Source: Alphaproteobacteria bacterium
GTDB taxonomy: Bacteria > Pseudomonadota > Alphaproteobacteria > Caulobacterales > Caulobacteraceae
Direction: 5' to 3'
Assembly (NCBI GenBank): GCA_025359785.1
Contig: JANYET010000066.1
Location: 1 to 64,000 of the forward strand
DNA: 64,000 nucleotides
A program made the translations under genes and the position numbers. Positions 49,472 to 56,933 of this stretch are shown here, in pieces; within the stretch, counting starts at the first letter, position 1, and each line of letters starts with the position of its first letter. Under the pieces are notes generated by a model, which worked only from the letters and a program-made list of their open reading frames with translations, did not search any database and was not told the DNA's origin.

Positions 49472-49900
49472 ATGATGGACGATCTGGACCGCAGGCTGCT
49501 CGCCCTGCTGCGCGCCGATTCCCGCATCCCCGTGGCCTCGCTGGCCGGAACGCTGAAGGTCTCGCGTGGTACGGTGCAGAATCGGATCGCGCGGATGCAG
49601 AAGCCCGGGGGCGCGATCCAGGGCTTCACGGTGCGCACCGCCCCGGAGCTGGAGGCCAGCCGCGTGCGGGCGATCATGACCATCGCCATCGAGGGCGAGC
49701 GGTCGGCCGCCGTGGTCAAGGCGCTGCGCGGCTTCCCTGAGGTGGACAGGGTCCACACCACCAACGGCCGCTGGGACCTGATCGCCGAACTGGACACCGA
49801 GACGCTCGCCGCTTTCAGCCGCACCCTCGATCAGATCCGCCTGATCGACGGGATCGCCTCGACCGAAACCTCGATCCTGCTGGCCACCCAGAAGATGTGA
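49472..49900 (+). CDS. Lrp/AsnC family transcriptional regulator
   Basis: Regulator of 142 aa from ATG 49472 (site GGGGAG eight bases upstream; an upstream ATG at 49451 adds seven residues). The N-terminal helix-turn-helix reads MMDDLDRRLLALLRADSR and KVSRGTVQNRIARM, and the C-terminal RAM domain is VRAIMTIAIEGERSAAVVKA with TNGRWDLIAELDT. Lrp proteins sense amino acids. Divergent to ctlX-rocD, it is likely their arginine- or ornithine-responsive regulator, as inferred from position. Confidence 0.92.
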   Translation: MMDDLDRRLLALLRADSRIPVASLAGTLKVSRGTVQNRIARMQKPGGAIQGFTVRTAPELEASRVRAIMTIAIEGERSAAVVKALRGFPEVDRVHTTNGRWDLIAELDTETLAAFSRTLDQIRLIDGIASTETSILLATQKM

Positions 49901-49973
49901 TCGCCGGGACCTCGGCAACTGAGGCGTGACAGGCGTGGTCCGCTTCACCGCCCGGGCGGCGTTCAAGATTCAA

Positions 49974-50120
49974 CCCCGAACCCACACGAAAAACACGAAC
50001 GCGCTCCGGATCCGTCCCGGCCGCAGGCCAGTTCTATCTGGGCGCGGAGCTGGGAAAGCCTGGCGGGCGGCGCATCAACCGGCAGGGCGCGTGCGTGTTT
50101 TTCGTGTGGGTTCGTGGTCG
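49974..50120. repeat. inverted-repeat element, copy 2
   Basis: The left arm around 49977-49997 (CGAACCCACACGAAAAACACG) and a matching right arm near 50093-50117 form a long inverted repeat with about 95 bases between. The core CGAACCCACACGAA is shared with the element at 21075. The right-arm edge was placed approximately. It lies in the gap between the Lrp gene and the M3 peptidase gene, which has no other feature. Confidence 0.75.
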
Positions 50121-50195
50121 CCTTTTCTTCGTTCCGCTGAAAAGGACGACGGGGCCGCCTCCCGCTGGGGCGACGGATGGCCTATGTGAAGGCCC

Positions 50196-51986
50196 ATGAA
50201 CGCGCCCTTCAAGACCGACGCCCTGCCGCAGTGGAATCTCGGCGACCTCTATGCCGGCCGGGGTGACCCGAAGATCGAGACGGACCTGGCCCAGGCCAAG
50301 GCCGACAACGACAGCTTGGTGGCGCTCAAGGGCCGGTTCATGGCGATGCGCGCAGACGCTCTGCGGCTGGGGGAACTGCTCGATCACGGGATCACGCTCT
50401 ATGAGGCGGCGACCAACGGGCTTTGGGGCGTGGGCGCCTATGCGGGCCTGGCCTCGTCAACCGCCCGCAACGACCCGGCGTGGTCGAAGTTCGAGGGCGA
50501 CCTGCGCGCCCGCTCGGCCGCGATCGCCGCGGAGAGCCTGTTCTTCACGCTCGAGCTCAACGAACTCGACGACAACGAGATAGAGGCCGCGTTCCGGGCC
50601 CACCCCCCGGCCGCCCGCTGGCGGCCCTGGATCCGGCGGGTGCGGCTGTCGCGGCCGCATGAGCTCAGCGCCGACCTGGAGCGGATGCTGATCGACCGCG
50701 GGCCCGCGGTCGCCAACTGGAGCCGGCTGTCGGAGGAGACCCTGGCCGCGCTGACCGCCAAGGTTGGCAAGGAGACCCTGACCCTTTCGGAGACCCTGAA
50801 CCGGCTGTCCTCGCCGGACGGCGCGTCGCGCAAGCAGGCGGCGACCGGCCTCGCCAAGGCCCTGGCCGAACGGACGCCGACTTTGGCGCTCTGCTTCAAT
50901 ACATTGGCCTTCGAGAAACAGGTGGAGGACCGCTGGCGGAAATATCCTGACCCCGCCGCCTCGCGGCACATCGCCAACGAGGTCCACGCCGACGCGGTCG
51001 CGGCGCTGGAGGCCGCGGTGGTCGAGGCCTATGAGCCGGTCAGCCATCGCTATTACCGGCTGAAGGCCAGGGCCATGGGCCGCGACGTCCTGGACCAGTG
51101 GGACCGCAACGCGCCGCTGGATACCGCCCAGCCCAAGACCTACGGCTGGGACGAGGCCAAGGGGATGGTGCTGGAGAGCTTCAGCGCGCTGGCGCCCAAG
51201 TTCGCCGACACCGCCCAGACCTTCTTCACCCACCCCTGGATCGACGCGAAGCCGCGGCCCGGCAAACAGTCGGGCGCCTATTCCCATCCCGTCACCGCCA
51301 ACCGGCATCCCTACGTCTTCATGAACTACATGGGCGAGCGCCGTGACGTGCTGACCCTGGCCCACGAGCTGGGGCATGCGGTGCATCAGACGCTGTGCGC
51401 CCCGCTCGGCACCCTGCTGGCCGACACACCGCTGACCCTGGCCGAGACCGCCTCGATCTTTGGCGAGGGCCTGGTGTTCGAGCGGCTGCTGGCCAACGCG
51501 ACGAAGGCCGAGCGCAAGGGCCTTCTCGCCGGAAAGATCGAGGATGGGATCAACACGGTGGTCCGCCAGATCGCCTTCCACCGCTTTGAGACGCGCTTCC
51601 ACGCGGCGCGGATGGACGGCGAGGTCTCGCCCGAGCAGATCGGCGCGATCTGGATGGCCTGCATGAGCGAGAGCCTGGGTCCGGCGATCAAGCTCAACAA
51701 GGGCTATGAGCACTACTGGGCCTATGTCAGCCACTTCGTGCACGCGCCGTTCTACGTCTACGCCTACGCCTTCGGGGACCTGCTGGTGCGCGGGCTGATG
51801 GAAAAGCGCCGCGAGGATCCAGCGGGTTTCGCGCCGCTCTACGAGGACCTGCTGGCCGCCGGCGGCACCCGCACCTACGTCGAGGCGCTGGCGCCGTTCG
51901 GCCTCAACCCGCGCGAAAAAGCGTTCTGGGCGGCCGGGATGAAGCAGATGGAACGGCTGGTGGACGAGTTCGAGGCGTTGGTCTGA
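50196..51986 (+). CDS. M3 family oligoendopeptidase F
   Basis: Zinc endopeptidase of 596 aa in the PepF branch of M3. The active site AHELGHAVHQ holds the HExxH ligands and the third ligand Glu lies in LAETASIFGEGLVFE. Also seen are YVFMNYMGERRDVLTLAHEL, HFVHAPFYVYAYAFGDLLV and a long helical N-terminal domain. It is cytoplasmic, without a signal peptide, and degrades short peptides of 6-20 residues by family knowledge. It is a single gene and is preceded by the repeat element. Confidence 0.94.
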   Translation: MNAPFKTDALPQWNLGDLYAGRGDPKIETDLAQAKADNDSLVALKGRFMAMRADALRLGELLDHGITLYEAATNGLWGVGAYAGLASSTARNDPAWSKFEGDLRARSAAIAAESLFFTLELNELDDNEIEAAFRAHPPAARWRPWIRRVRLSRPHELSADLERMLIDRGPAVANWSRLSEETLAALTAKVGKETLTLSETLNRLSSPDGASRKQAATGLAKALAERTPTLALCFNTLAFEKQVEDRWRKYPDPAASRHIANEVHADAVAALEAAVVEAYEPVSHRYYRLKARAMGRDVLDQWDRNAPLDTAQPKTYGWDEAKGMVLESFSALAPKFADTAQTFFTHPWIDAKPRPGKQSGAYSHPVTANRHPYVFMNYMGERRDVLTLAHELGHAVHQTLCAPLGTLLADTPLTLAETASIFGEGLVFERLLANATKAERKGLLAGKIEDGINTVVRQIAFHRFETRFHAARMDGEVSPEQIGAIWMACMSESLGPAIKLNKGYEHYWAYVSHFVHAPFYVYAYAFGDLLVRGLMEKRREDPAGFAPLYEDLLAAGGTRTYVEALAPFGLNPREKAFWAAGMKQMERLVDEFEALV

Positions 51987-52060
51987 GGGCGAGGCGGCGG
52001 GCGCGCTGTCCAGCGGTGTCTGAGGGTTCTAGGGTCCTCGGTAGCTATTCGGAGTCGACC

Positions 52061-52399
52061 ATGGGCTGGCCGGCATTTCAGAGGACGCGGGCCGTCCTGG
52101 GGCGCTTGGCGCGCCGGCGACACGCTGTTGGTACGATCGTCGTTCCGTCAGATCCGGAGCTGCTCGACCTGCTGGTCGCCGCCTTCCATGCCGAGCTGCG
52201 GCGTCTGGGTGGCGAGCAGATCGGGCGCACCGGGTCTGCGACCGTCACCGAGCGCTGGCGGATCGGCGGGGTCACGCTCTCGCTGGCGTGCGATCCCGGC
52301 TTCGGTGATCGTGCGCAGGTCAGCCTGAGCGGGCGGACGAGACTGGTGGATCGGATCGGGAAGGCTGTGCTTCATGGGCTGAATCGGAATCGCTGCTGA
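52061..52399 (+). CDS. hypothetical protein, 112 aa
   Basis: Unrecognised small protein. The ATG at 52061 follows GGAG by six bases; a longer frame from 52016 is less supported. The N-terminus is basic (MGWPAFQRTRAVLGRLARRR), followed by alternating beta/alpha segments (VVPSDPELLDLLVAAFHAEL, RWRIGGVTLSLACDPGFGDR) with one Cys in the second half and one at the C-terminal end. There is no signal peptide. It resembles small orphan proteins, and no role is apparent. Confidence 0.55.
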   Translation: MGWPAFQRTRAVLGRLARRRHAVGTIVVPSDPELLDLLVAAFHAELRRLGGEQIGRTGSATVTERWRIGGVTLSLACDPGFGDRAQVSLSGRTRLVDRIGKAVLHGLNRNRC

Positions 52400-52421
52400 G
52401 TCCGGGCCGTCCCGGTCCGCA

Positions 52422-52460
52422 CGAACCCCGCGCAGCCCATTCGGTTCGCGCGGGTGTTCG
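52422..52460. terminator. hairpin between convergent genes
   Basis: CCCGCGC (52427-52433) pairs with GCGCGGG (52448-52454), and flanking bases (CGAAC.../...GTTCG) extend the stem with small bulges. There is no T tract on either strand. The position between the hypothetical gene and the PEP-CTERM gene suggests a shared transcription end, but this is weak. Confidence 0.4.
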
Positions 52461-52475
52461 GCTGAGGTTGGGCCT

Positions 52476-52997
52476 CTAGGCCGTCGCGGCGGCCTTGCGG
52501 TCCTTGCGCACGCGCAGGACGCCGCCCACGCCGCCGAAGCCGGCGATCATCAGAGCCCAGCTGGTGGGCTTCGGCACGCCGGCGAAAGGCGTAAAGGAGA
52601 TAACCCCGCCGTAGGAGCCGTTGCCGCCGCTCGTGCCGGAGATCACCAGGTGTTGTGGTGCGCCGCCGGTTACCTTGACGTTGTTGAGGAAGCGATATTC
52701 GTTCTGGCCGGTGGAGCCGATCGTGAACGTCTGACCATTGAACGCCGCAGTTGTGAAGTTGATATCGTTCTTAGGATTGACCGTGAAGGTCGAGGTCAGG
52801 GTGAAGCTCGACACGCCGGTGGGCAGGGCGAAGTCGAACGCGTCGTTGAAGGCCAGCGTCTCGATCCCCGTATCGCCGAAATTGGCGCTGAAGGAGCCGT
52901 CGGGAGCGATTGAGCTCCACGTGAGGAAGGTCGCGGCCGAGGCGGCCGACGCGAGCAAGGATGCCGCGAGTGCGGTGGTGATAAGCAACTTATTCAA
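52476..52997 (-). CDS. PEP-CTERM-like sorting protein with altered PKP motif
   Basis: Secreted protein of 173 aa. The TTG start at 52997 follows GGAGG by nine bases. The signal peptide is MNKLLITTALAASLLASAAS (cut near SAA-TF), and the middle is a beta-rich FxDxA-type domain (IETLAFNDAFDFALPTG, VSSFTLTSTFTVNPKN). The C-terminal tail is VPKPTSWALMIAGFGGVGGV followed by LRVRKDRK: the usual PEP is PKP but the WALM segment, glycine-rich helix and basic end are kept. Whether exosortase still recognises it is unknown. Confidence 0.82.
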   Translation of the reverse strand: MNKLLITTALAASLLASAASAATFLTWSSIAPDGSFSANFGDTGIETLAFNDAFDFALPTGVSSFTLTSTFTVNPKNDINFTTAAFNGQTFTIGSTGQNEYRFLNNVKVTGGAPQHLVISGTSGGNGSYGGVISFTPFAGVPKPTSWALMIAGFGGVGGVLRVRKDRKAAATA

Positions 52998-53162
52998 GGC
53001 GGTGAGCCTCCCAGTGAGATGTCCCTGGTCGGCCCAACACGAAGGCGCCGCATTGCGTTCCGTGAACGCCGCTCGATTCCGTGGCTATGATTTTCGCGAG
53101 CCTTGCCATGGTGGGAAAAGCACACCGCTCGGTATGCTACAGGACGGCGGCATACTTTTTTG

Positions 53163-53197
53163 TCGGCTCGGCTCGGCTCGGCTCGGCTCGGCTCGGC
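53163..53197. repeat. pentanucleotide microsatellite, seven TCGGC copies
   Basis: Seven exact tandem copies of TCGGC in the divergent gap between the PEP-CTERM gene and the YceI gene, 44 bases before the YceI start. Such tracts can change copy number by slipped-strand mispairing, which would alter promoter spacing or the leader. No other tandem repeat of this size was seen in the window. Confidence 0.9.
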
Positions 53198-53240
53198 TGC
53201 GCGCCGCGCGTCCTTGGGGACACCGATGAGGAGAGATCCG

Positions 53241-53894
53241 ATGAAAATCACCACCGCGCGGGCCGCCCTGAAAGCCGCCTGCTTGCTGCTGATCGCCGGC
53301 CCTGCGATCGCCGCGACAGCGTCCGCCCCTCCGGCGCCGCCGGCCGGCGTCTATGCCCTGGACAAGACCCACACTTCGGTGAGCTTCCGGGTCAACCATC
53401 TGGGGTTCTCGCACTACACCGCCCGCTTCTCGCGGATCGACGGCAAGCTGACGTTCAATTCCGCCGCGCCGGCCGCCATGGCGGTCGAGGCGAGCATCGA
53501 CCCGACATCGCTGGAGCTGAACGCGCCGCCGGCCGGCTTCCACGATCAGCTGATGGGCGCGTCCTGGTTCAACGCCGCCGCTTTCCCGGCCATCACCTTC
53601 AAGTCGACCAAGGTGGCGGTCACCGGCCCGACGACGGCCCAGGTGACCGGCGACTTCACCCTGCACGGGGTCACCAGGCCGGTGACGCTGGCGGTGACCT
53701 ACAACGGCGGCTGGCCGGCCAATGCGATGGATGGGTCGAGGGTGGGGTTTTCCGCCCACGGGGTCTTCAAGCGTTCCGCCTTCGGCATGGGCTTCGGCGT
53801 CCCGGCGGCTGGGTCGACCCTGGGGGTCAGCGACGACGTCGAGGTGATGATCGAGACCGAGTTCGGGGCCGGCGCCCCGGTGAAGCCCAAGTAG
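53241..53894 (+). CDS. YceI family periplasmic protein
   Basis: Lipocalin-like YceI-domain protein of 217 aa. The ATG at 53241 follows GAGGAGA and opens a signal peptide (MKITTARAALKAACLLLIAG, cut near AIA-AT). The fold is marked by YALDKTHTSVSFRVNHLGF, FSRIDGKLTFN, FHDQLMGASWFNAAAFPAI and FTLHGVTRPVTLAVTYNG. Members bind polyisoprenoids or quinones in the periplasm. The C-terminus ends GAGAPVKPK. It is downstream of the TCGGC repeat and divergent from the PEP-CTERM gene. Confidence 0.92.
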   Translation: MKITTARAALKAACLLLIAGPAIAATASAPPAPPAGVYALDKTHTSVSFRVNHLGFSHYTARFSRIDGKLTFNSAAPAAMAVEASIDPTSLELNAPPAGFHDQLMGASWFNAAAFPAITFKSTKVAVTGPTTAQVTGDFTLHGVTRPVTLAVTYNGGWPANAMDGSRVGFSAHGVFKRSAFGMGFGVPAAGSTLGVSDDVEVMIETEFGAGAPVKPK

Positions 53895-53897
53895 CGG

Positions 53898-54128
53898 CTA
53901 TTCCCGAGCGAGCAGGAACCGGACGCCGCGCGCCGCCAGGGCCATGGCGATAGCGATGACCGACAGCCAGATGGCGTCGGTCGTGGACCAGCCGTCGGCC
54001 GCGAATCCCACCGCCGTCAGCAGGATGGCGCAGGCCATGACGACGCCGAGCCAGTGGATGGTGCGTCCAATGATCCCCGGCGCGCCGACGTCGGGGCTCA
54101 GGGCGCGAGGCCAGATGAGGTTCGGCAA
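53898..54128 (-). CDS. small two-helix membrane protein
   Basis: Protein of 76 aa. The TTG start at 54128 follows GGGAG by seven bases. After a hydrophilic N-terminus (MPNLIWPRALSPDVGAPGII) come two hydrophobic helices (HWLGVVMACAILLTAVGFAA and DAIWLSVIAIAMALAARGVR) and a basic end. No family is recognised. It converges with the YceI gene, three bases apart. Confidence 0.65.
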   Translation of the reverse strand: MPNLIWPRALSPDVGAPGIIGRTIHWLGVVMACAILLTAVGFAADGWSTTDAIWLSVIAIAMALAARGVRFLLARE

Positions 54129-54270
54129 GGACAGTCTCCCGCACGGCTGGCCTGGCTGGCCAGACTGAGCTTTCGCACAGGCTGGCTCGACTTTCGGCGG
54201 TGCAGCCTAGACCGCACAGCCTTTCGAAGCCGTTGCCATGAAATGCAGCAGTTTCGCCCGCCGATCGCCG

Positions 54271-55041
54271 TCAGCGGGCGTCCAGCCAGGCGCGCATCTC
54301 GGCGGCCTCGCGCTTGCCGGTGTTGAGAAAGCGGACATCGCCGCCGACCGTGACCAGGTCGAAGCCGCGTTCGATCATCGATTTCGAGTAGGCCATGCTG
54401 GAGGTGTGGACGCCCACCTTGACGCCCACGGCCTTGCAGGCGGCGAGGATGGTATCGAAAGCGGCCATCAGCATGGGCGCGTCCTGATCCTGGCCGGGGG
54501 GTCCGCCGAGGCCAAGCGACAGGTCCGAGGGGCCGATATAGACGCCGTCGAGCCCGGGCGTGGCGACGATGGCCTCGACATTGGCAAGGCCCGCGGCGGT
54601 CTCCACCATGGCGAAGGCCAGCATCTCGTCGTTGGCGTGGGCCAGATAGCCGGCGCCGCCATACACCGCCGCCCGCGTCGGGCCGGAGCTGCGGTAGCCG
54701 AGCGGCGGATAGCGGCAGGCCTGGACGAAGGCCGCGCACTCGGCGGCGTCGTTGACCATCGGGCAGATGATCCCGTAGGCGCCGGCGTCCAGCGCCCGCA
54801 TGATCTCGCCGGGCTGGTTCCAGGACACCCGGACCAGCGGCACGGCCGGCGTCGTGGAGATGCCCTGCAGCATGGCCAGCATTTCGGAATAGCCGATGAC
54901 CCCGTGCTGGGTGTCGATAGTCACCGCGTCCCAGCCCTGGGCCGCCATCAGCTCGGCGGAGAAGCCGCCCGGCATGTTGCACCAGCCGTTGATCACCGGT
55001 TTGCCCGAAGCCCAGATTTCCTTCAGCCGGTTGGCGCGCAT
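54271..55041 (-). CDS. HpcH/HpaI aldolase family protein
   Basis: Metal-dependent class II aldolase fold (256 aa). The ATG at 55041 follows AGGAGA. Signature parts are INGWCNMPGGFSAELMAAQG, the metal site VTIDTQHGVIGY with Asp and His, VPLVRVSWNQPGEIMRALDA, MVETAAGLANVEAIV and IGPSDLSLGLGG. Members cleave 2-keto-3-deoxy sugars or 4-hydroxy-2-keto acids to pyruvate and an aldehyde. The substrate is not determinable here. It is a single gene. Confidence 0.92.
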   Translation of the reverse strand: MRANRLKEIWASGKPVINGWCNMPGGFSAELMAAQGWDAVTIDTQHGVIGYSEMLAMLQGISTTPAVPLVRVSWNQPGEIMRALDAGAYGIICPMVNDAAECAAFVQACRYPPLGYRSSGPTRAAVYGGAGYLAHANDEMLAFAMVETAAGLANVEAIVATPGLDGVYIGPSDLSLGLGGPPGQDQDAPMLMAAFDTILAACKAVGVKVGVHTSSMAYSKSMIERGFDLVTVGGDVRFLNTGKREAAEMRAWLDAR

Positions 55042-55204
55042 GCGACTCGTCTCCTGCGGATCGGCCGAGACTAGGCAGGCTTGCGGCAGAGTCGACCTCA
55101 AAGCCCTGCCGACAGGCGTGGTCGCCGCGCGGGGGGCGCGGAAACTTGTGGGTCGCAGGTCGTGCCGCGACCGGCTATCGATGGATCAACAGGAGGAGCC
55201 GGGC

Positions 55205-55684
55205 ATGAACTTCAGACTTGCGATGTTGGCGGCACTGGCGACCGCGGCTCTGGCGGGCCAGGCGTGGGCCGATCCCGAGATCATGGTGAAATGCGACAGC
55301 GCCAGGCCCGTCGGCCAGCGGTTCGGCAACCCCGGCGGCTGGCAGCCCTATGAACCGACCGACCGCGCGGTCACCATCACGCGCGACAAGGGCAAATACG
55401 CCGTCGAGGTGGCCGGAGCGGCGCCCTTTACCTCGCACCTGGTGTTCGCCCTGCCGCAGATTCACACGGAGCGGTTCCGGGTGATGGGCCATGACGGGGT
55501 GGAGAACTTCTATCTGGTCACCGGGGCCAACAGCGGCAAGACCGAGCTGAAGCACACCATCTTCGGCGGCAAGGATGGCAGCCACACCTTCAATATCCGG
55601 GTGACAACGCTCGACAACTGCACGGTGGTCTCGGCCGATGTGGCGGTGACCCCCGAGGTTCCGGGCGCGGCGCCGAAGCAATAG
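55205..55684 (+). CDS. secreted hypothetical protein, 159 aa
   Basis: Exported protein with a strong GGAGGAG site before the ATG at 55205. The signal peptide is MNFRLAMLAALATAALAGQA (cut near WA-DP). The mature part has two cysteines (VKCDSARPV and DNCTVVSAD), probably disulfide-linked, and a beta-rich pattern (YAVEVAGAAPFTSHLVFALP, NFYLVTGANSGKTELKHTIF). No family is recognised; it could be an inhibitor or carbohydrate-binding-like domain. It stands alone. Confidence 0.72.
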   Translation: MNFRLAMLAALATAALAGQAWADPEIMVKCDSARPVGQRFGNPGGWQPYEPTDRAVTITRDKGKYAVEVAGAAPFTSHLVFALPQIHTERFRVMGHDGVENFYLVTGANSGKTELKHTIFGGKDGSHTFNIRVTTLDNCTVVSADVAVTPEVPGAAPKQ

Positions 55685-55808
55685 GCGGGCAGGCGCGCAC
55701 ACTCGCCCGGCGGGCGAGTCGCGTTGACCGGGGTTCGACGATCCCTCAGGCTAATCGCTTGGGGCAAGGGTGCCCGGTTGCGCCGTGCCGCTGTCTGGGG
55801 GAATACCA

Positions 55809-56600
55809 ATGAAGCCCGCCGTCATCGCAGGCCTTTGCGCGGCCGCCTTCTGGTCCAGCGCCGCAAACGCCACCCCCTATGCCTCGGCGAAGGAGCTTCT
55901 GGTCAACAGCCCAGGCGCGGCCAGTGGCTTCTACACTTTCGACCCGGATGGCGCGGGCGCGACCGCCGCGTTCAGCACCTATGCGGATATGACAACGGCC
56001 GGCGGCGGTTGGACGCTTGGCCTCAACAGCATCCATGGCAGCGTCGCCCCGTCCAGCGATATGGTCGCCACCCTGGGCGCGGCGGACCTTTCAAGCGGGT
56101 TCAACCGGGATCTGACCGCCCTCGCGGTCACCGCCACGGCGCAGATCCGGCATGTCATTAAGGACCAGAGCGGCGGCGTGCTATTCGACGGCTATTACAC
56201 CGGCCTCTACCACGACGCGCTTCCGCTCGCCGCGAGCTGGACGATCCTGGCCGGCAGCTTCGCCGCCGCCAATCTGGACTACCACCTGGGACTGTCGTGG
56301 ACGACCACCACCAGCGACAACGATACCTACGGGCCCGGCAACTGCGCGGACTTCTTTGGCGGCCAACCCTGGTACTACGGCGCTTGTTGGACGGTGTCTC
56401 CGACAGGCTACACCGGCGGCAACACGCCGCAGCAGAACAACGGGGCGCTGGGCTCCTACCAGATTTTCGTGCGGGAAACGGCGACCTACGAGCCTTCAGG
56501 CGCGGGCGTGCCGGAGCCTGCGGCGTGGGCGCTGATGATCGGCGGGTTCGGACTGACCGGCGCCGCGCTTCGAAGGCGCCGCGCGGCGTTGATCGCCTAG
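55809..56600 (+). CDS. fibrinogen-like domain protein with PEPxxWA-CTERM tail
   Basis: Secreted protein of 263 aa from the ATG at 55809 (GGGGGAA site). After the signal peptide (cut near ANA-TP), the start of a fibrinogen C-terminal-like fold is visible: SGFYTFDPDGAGATAAFSTY then ADMTTAGGGWTLGLNS. Later parts include DNDTYGPGNCADFF and YGACWTVSPTGYTG. The sorting tail is VPEPAAWALMIGGFGLTGAA, then LRRRR. Fibrinogen-like domains bind carbohydrates in animals and also occur in bacterial surface proteins. It is probably attached or released by exosortase processing. Confidence 0.88.
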   Translation: MKPAVIAGLCAAAFWSSAANATPYASAKELLVNSPGAASGFYTFDPDGAGATAAFSTYADMTTAGGGWTLGLNSIHGSVAPSSDMVATLGAADLSSGFNRDLTALAVTATAQIRHVIKDQSGGVLFDGYYTGLYHDALPLAASWTILAGSFAAANLDYHLGLSWTTTTSDNDTYGPGNCADFFGGQPWYYGACWTVSPTGYTGGNTPQQNNGALGSYQIFVRETATYEPSGAGVPEPAAWALMIGGFGLTGAALRRRRAALIA

Positions 56601-56614
56601 GCCCGGAAGCCGCC

Positions 56615-56728
56615 TCAGCTCTTCATTTGCAGAACGATCACCAGGATCGTGCCCATGGCGACAGAAAGCACGGTCGCGCCGCCTAGGACGCAGTAGCGCA
56701 ACAAATCTTCATTGAACTTTTTATACAT
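56615..56728 (-). CDS. small single-helix membrane protein, 37 aa
   Basis: Short frame with MYKKFNEDLLRYCVLGGATV and then LSVAMGTILVIVLQMKS, and a GAGG site just upstream of the ATG. It has a charged cytoplasmic-type N-terminus and one transmembrane helix (about 13-34) containing a Cys. The composition and neat end near the stop of the convergent PEP-CTERM gene (14 bases away) support a real gene. No family is recognised. Codon usage is less GC-biased than that of neighbours. Confidence 0.6.
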   Translation of the reverse strand: MYKKFNEDLLRYCVLGGATVLSVAMGTILVIVLQMKS

Positions 56729-56933
56729 ATCGCCTCGCTTGGCCGGCCCTCGGTGGCAAGAACGCCGCGGGCTGTCTTAGGTTCAACGAGATTTGCTGCT
56801 GCGGTCCGGACGCCGGCGCGGGCGCTCGCGGCGGGACGAACCGCTTGCCATTTTTCAAACGCTTGTTAGTCACGGAGCCATATTGACGGCCCCTATCCCG
56901 ATTGCGGGGCCACCGGATTTCAAGGACGCTTAG

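Noticed and set aside
53103-53240. Longer start for YceI reading through the TCGGC repeat
   Set aside because: The repeat would be translated as ARLGSARLGSA before a second, proper signal peptide; the ATG at 53241 has a GAGGAGA site.
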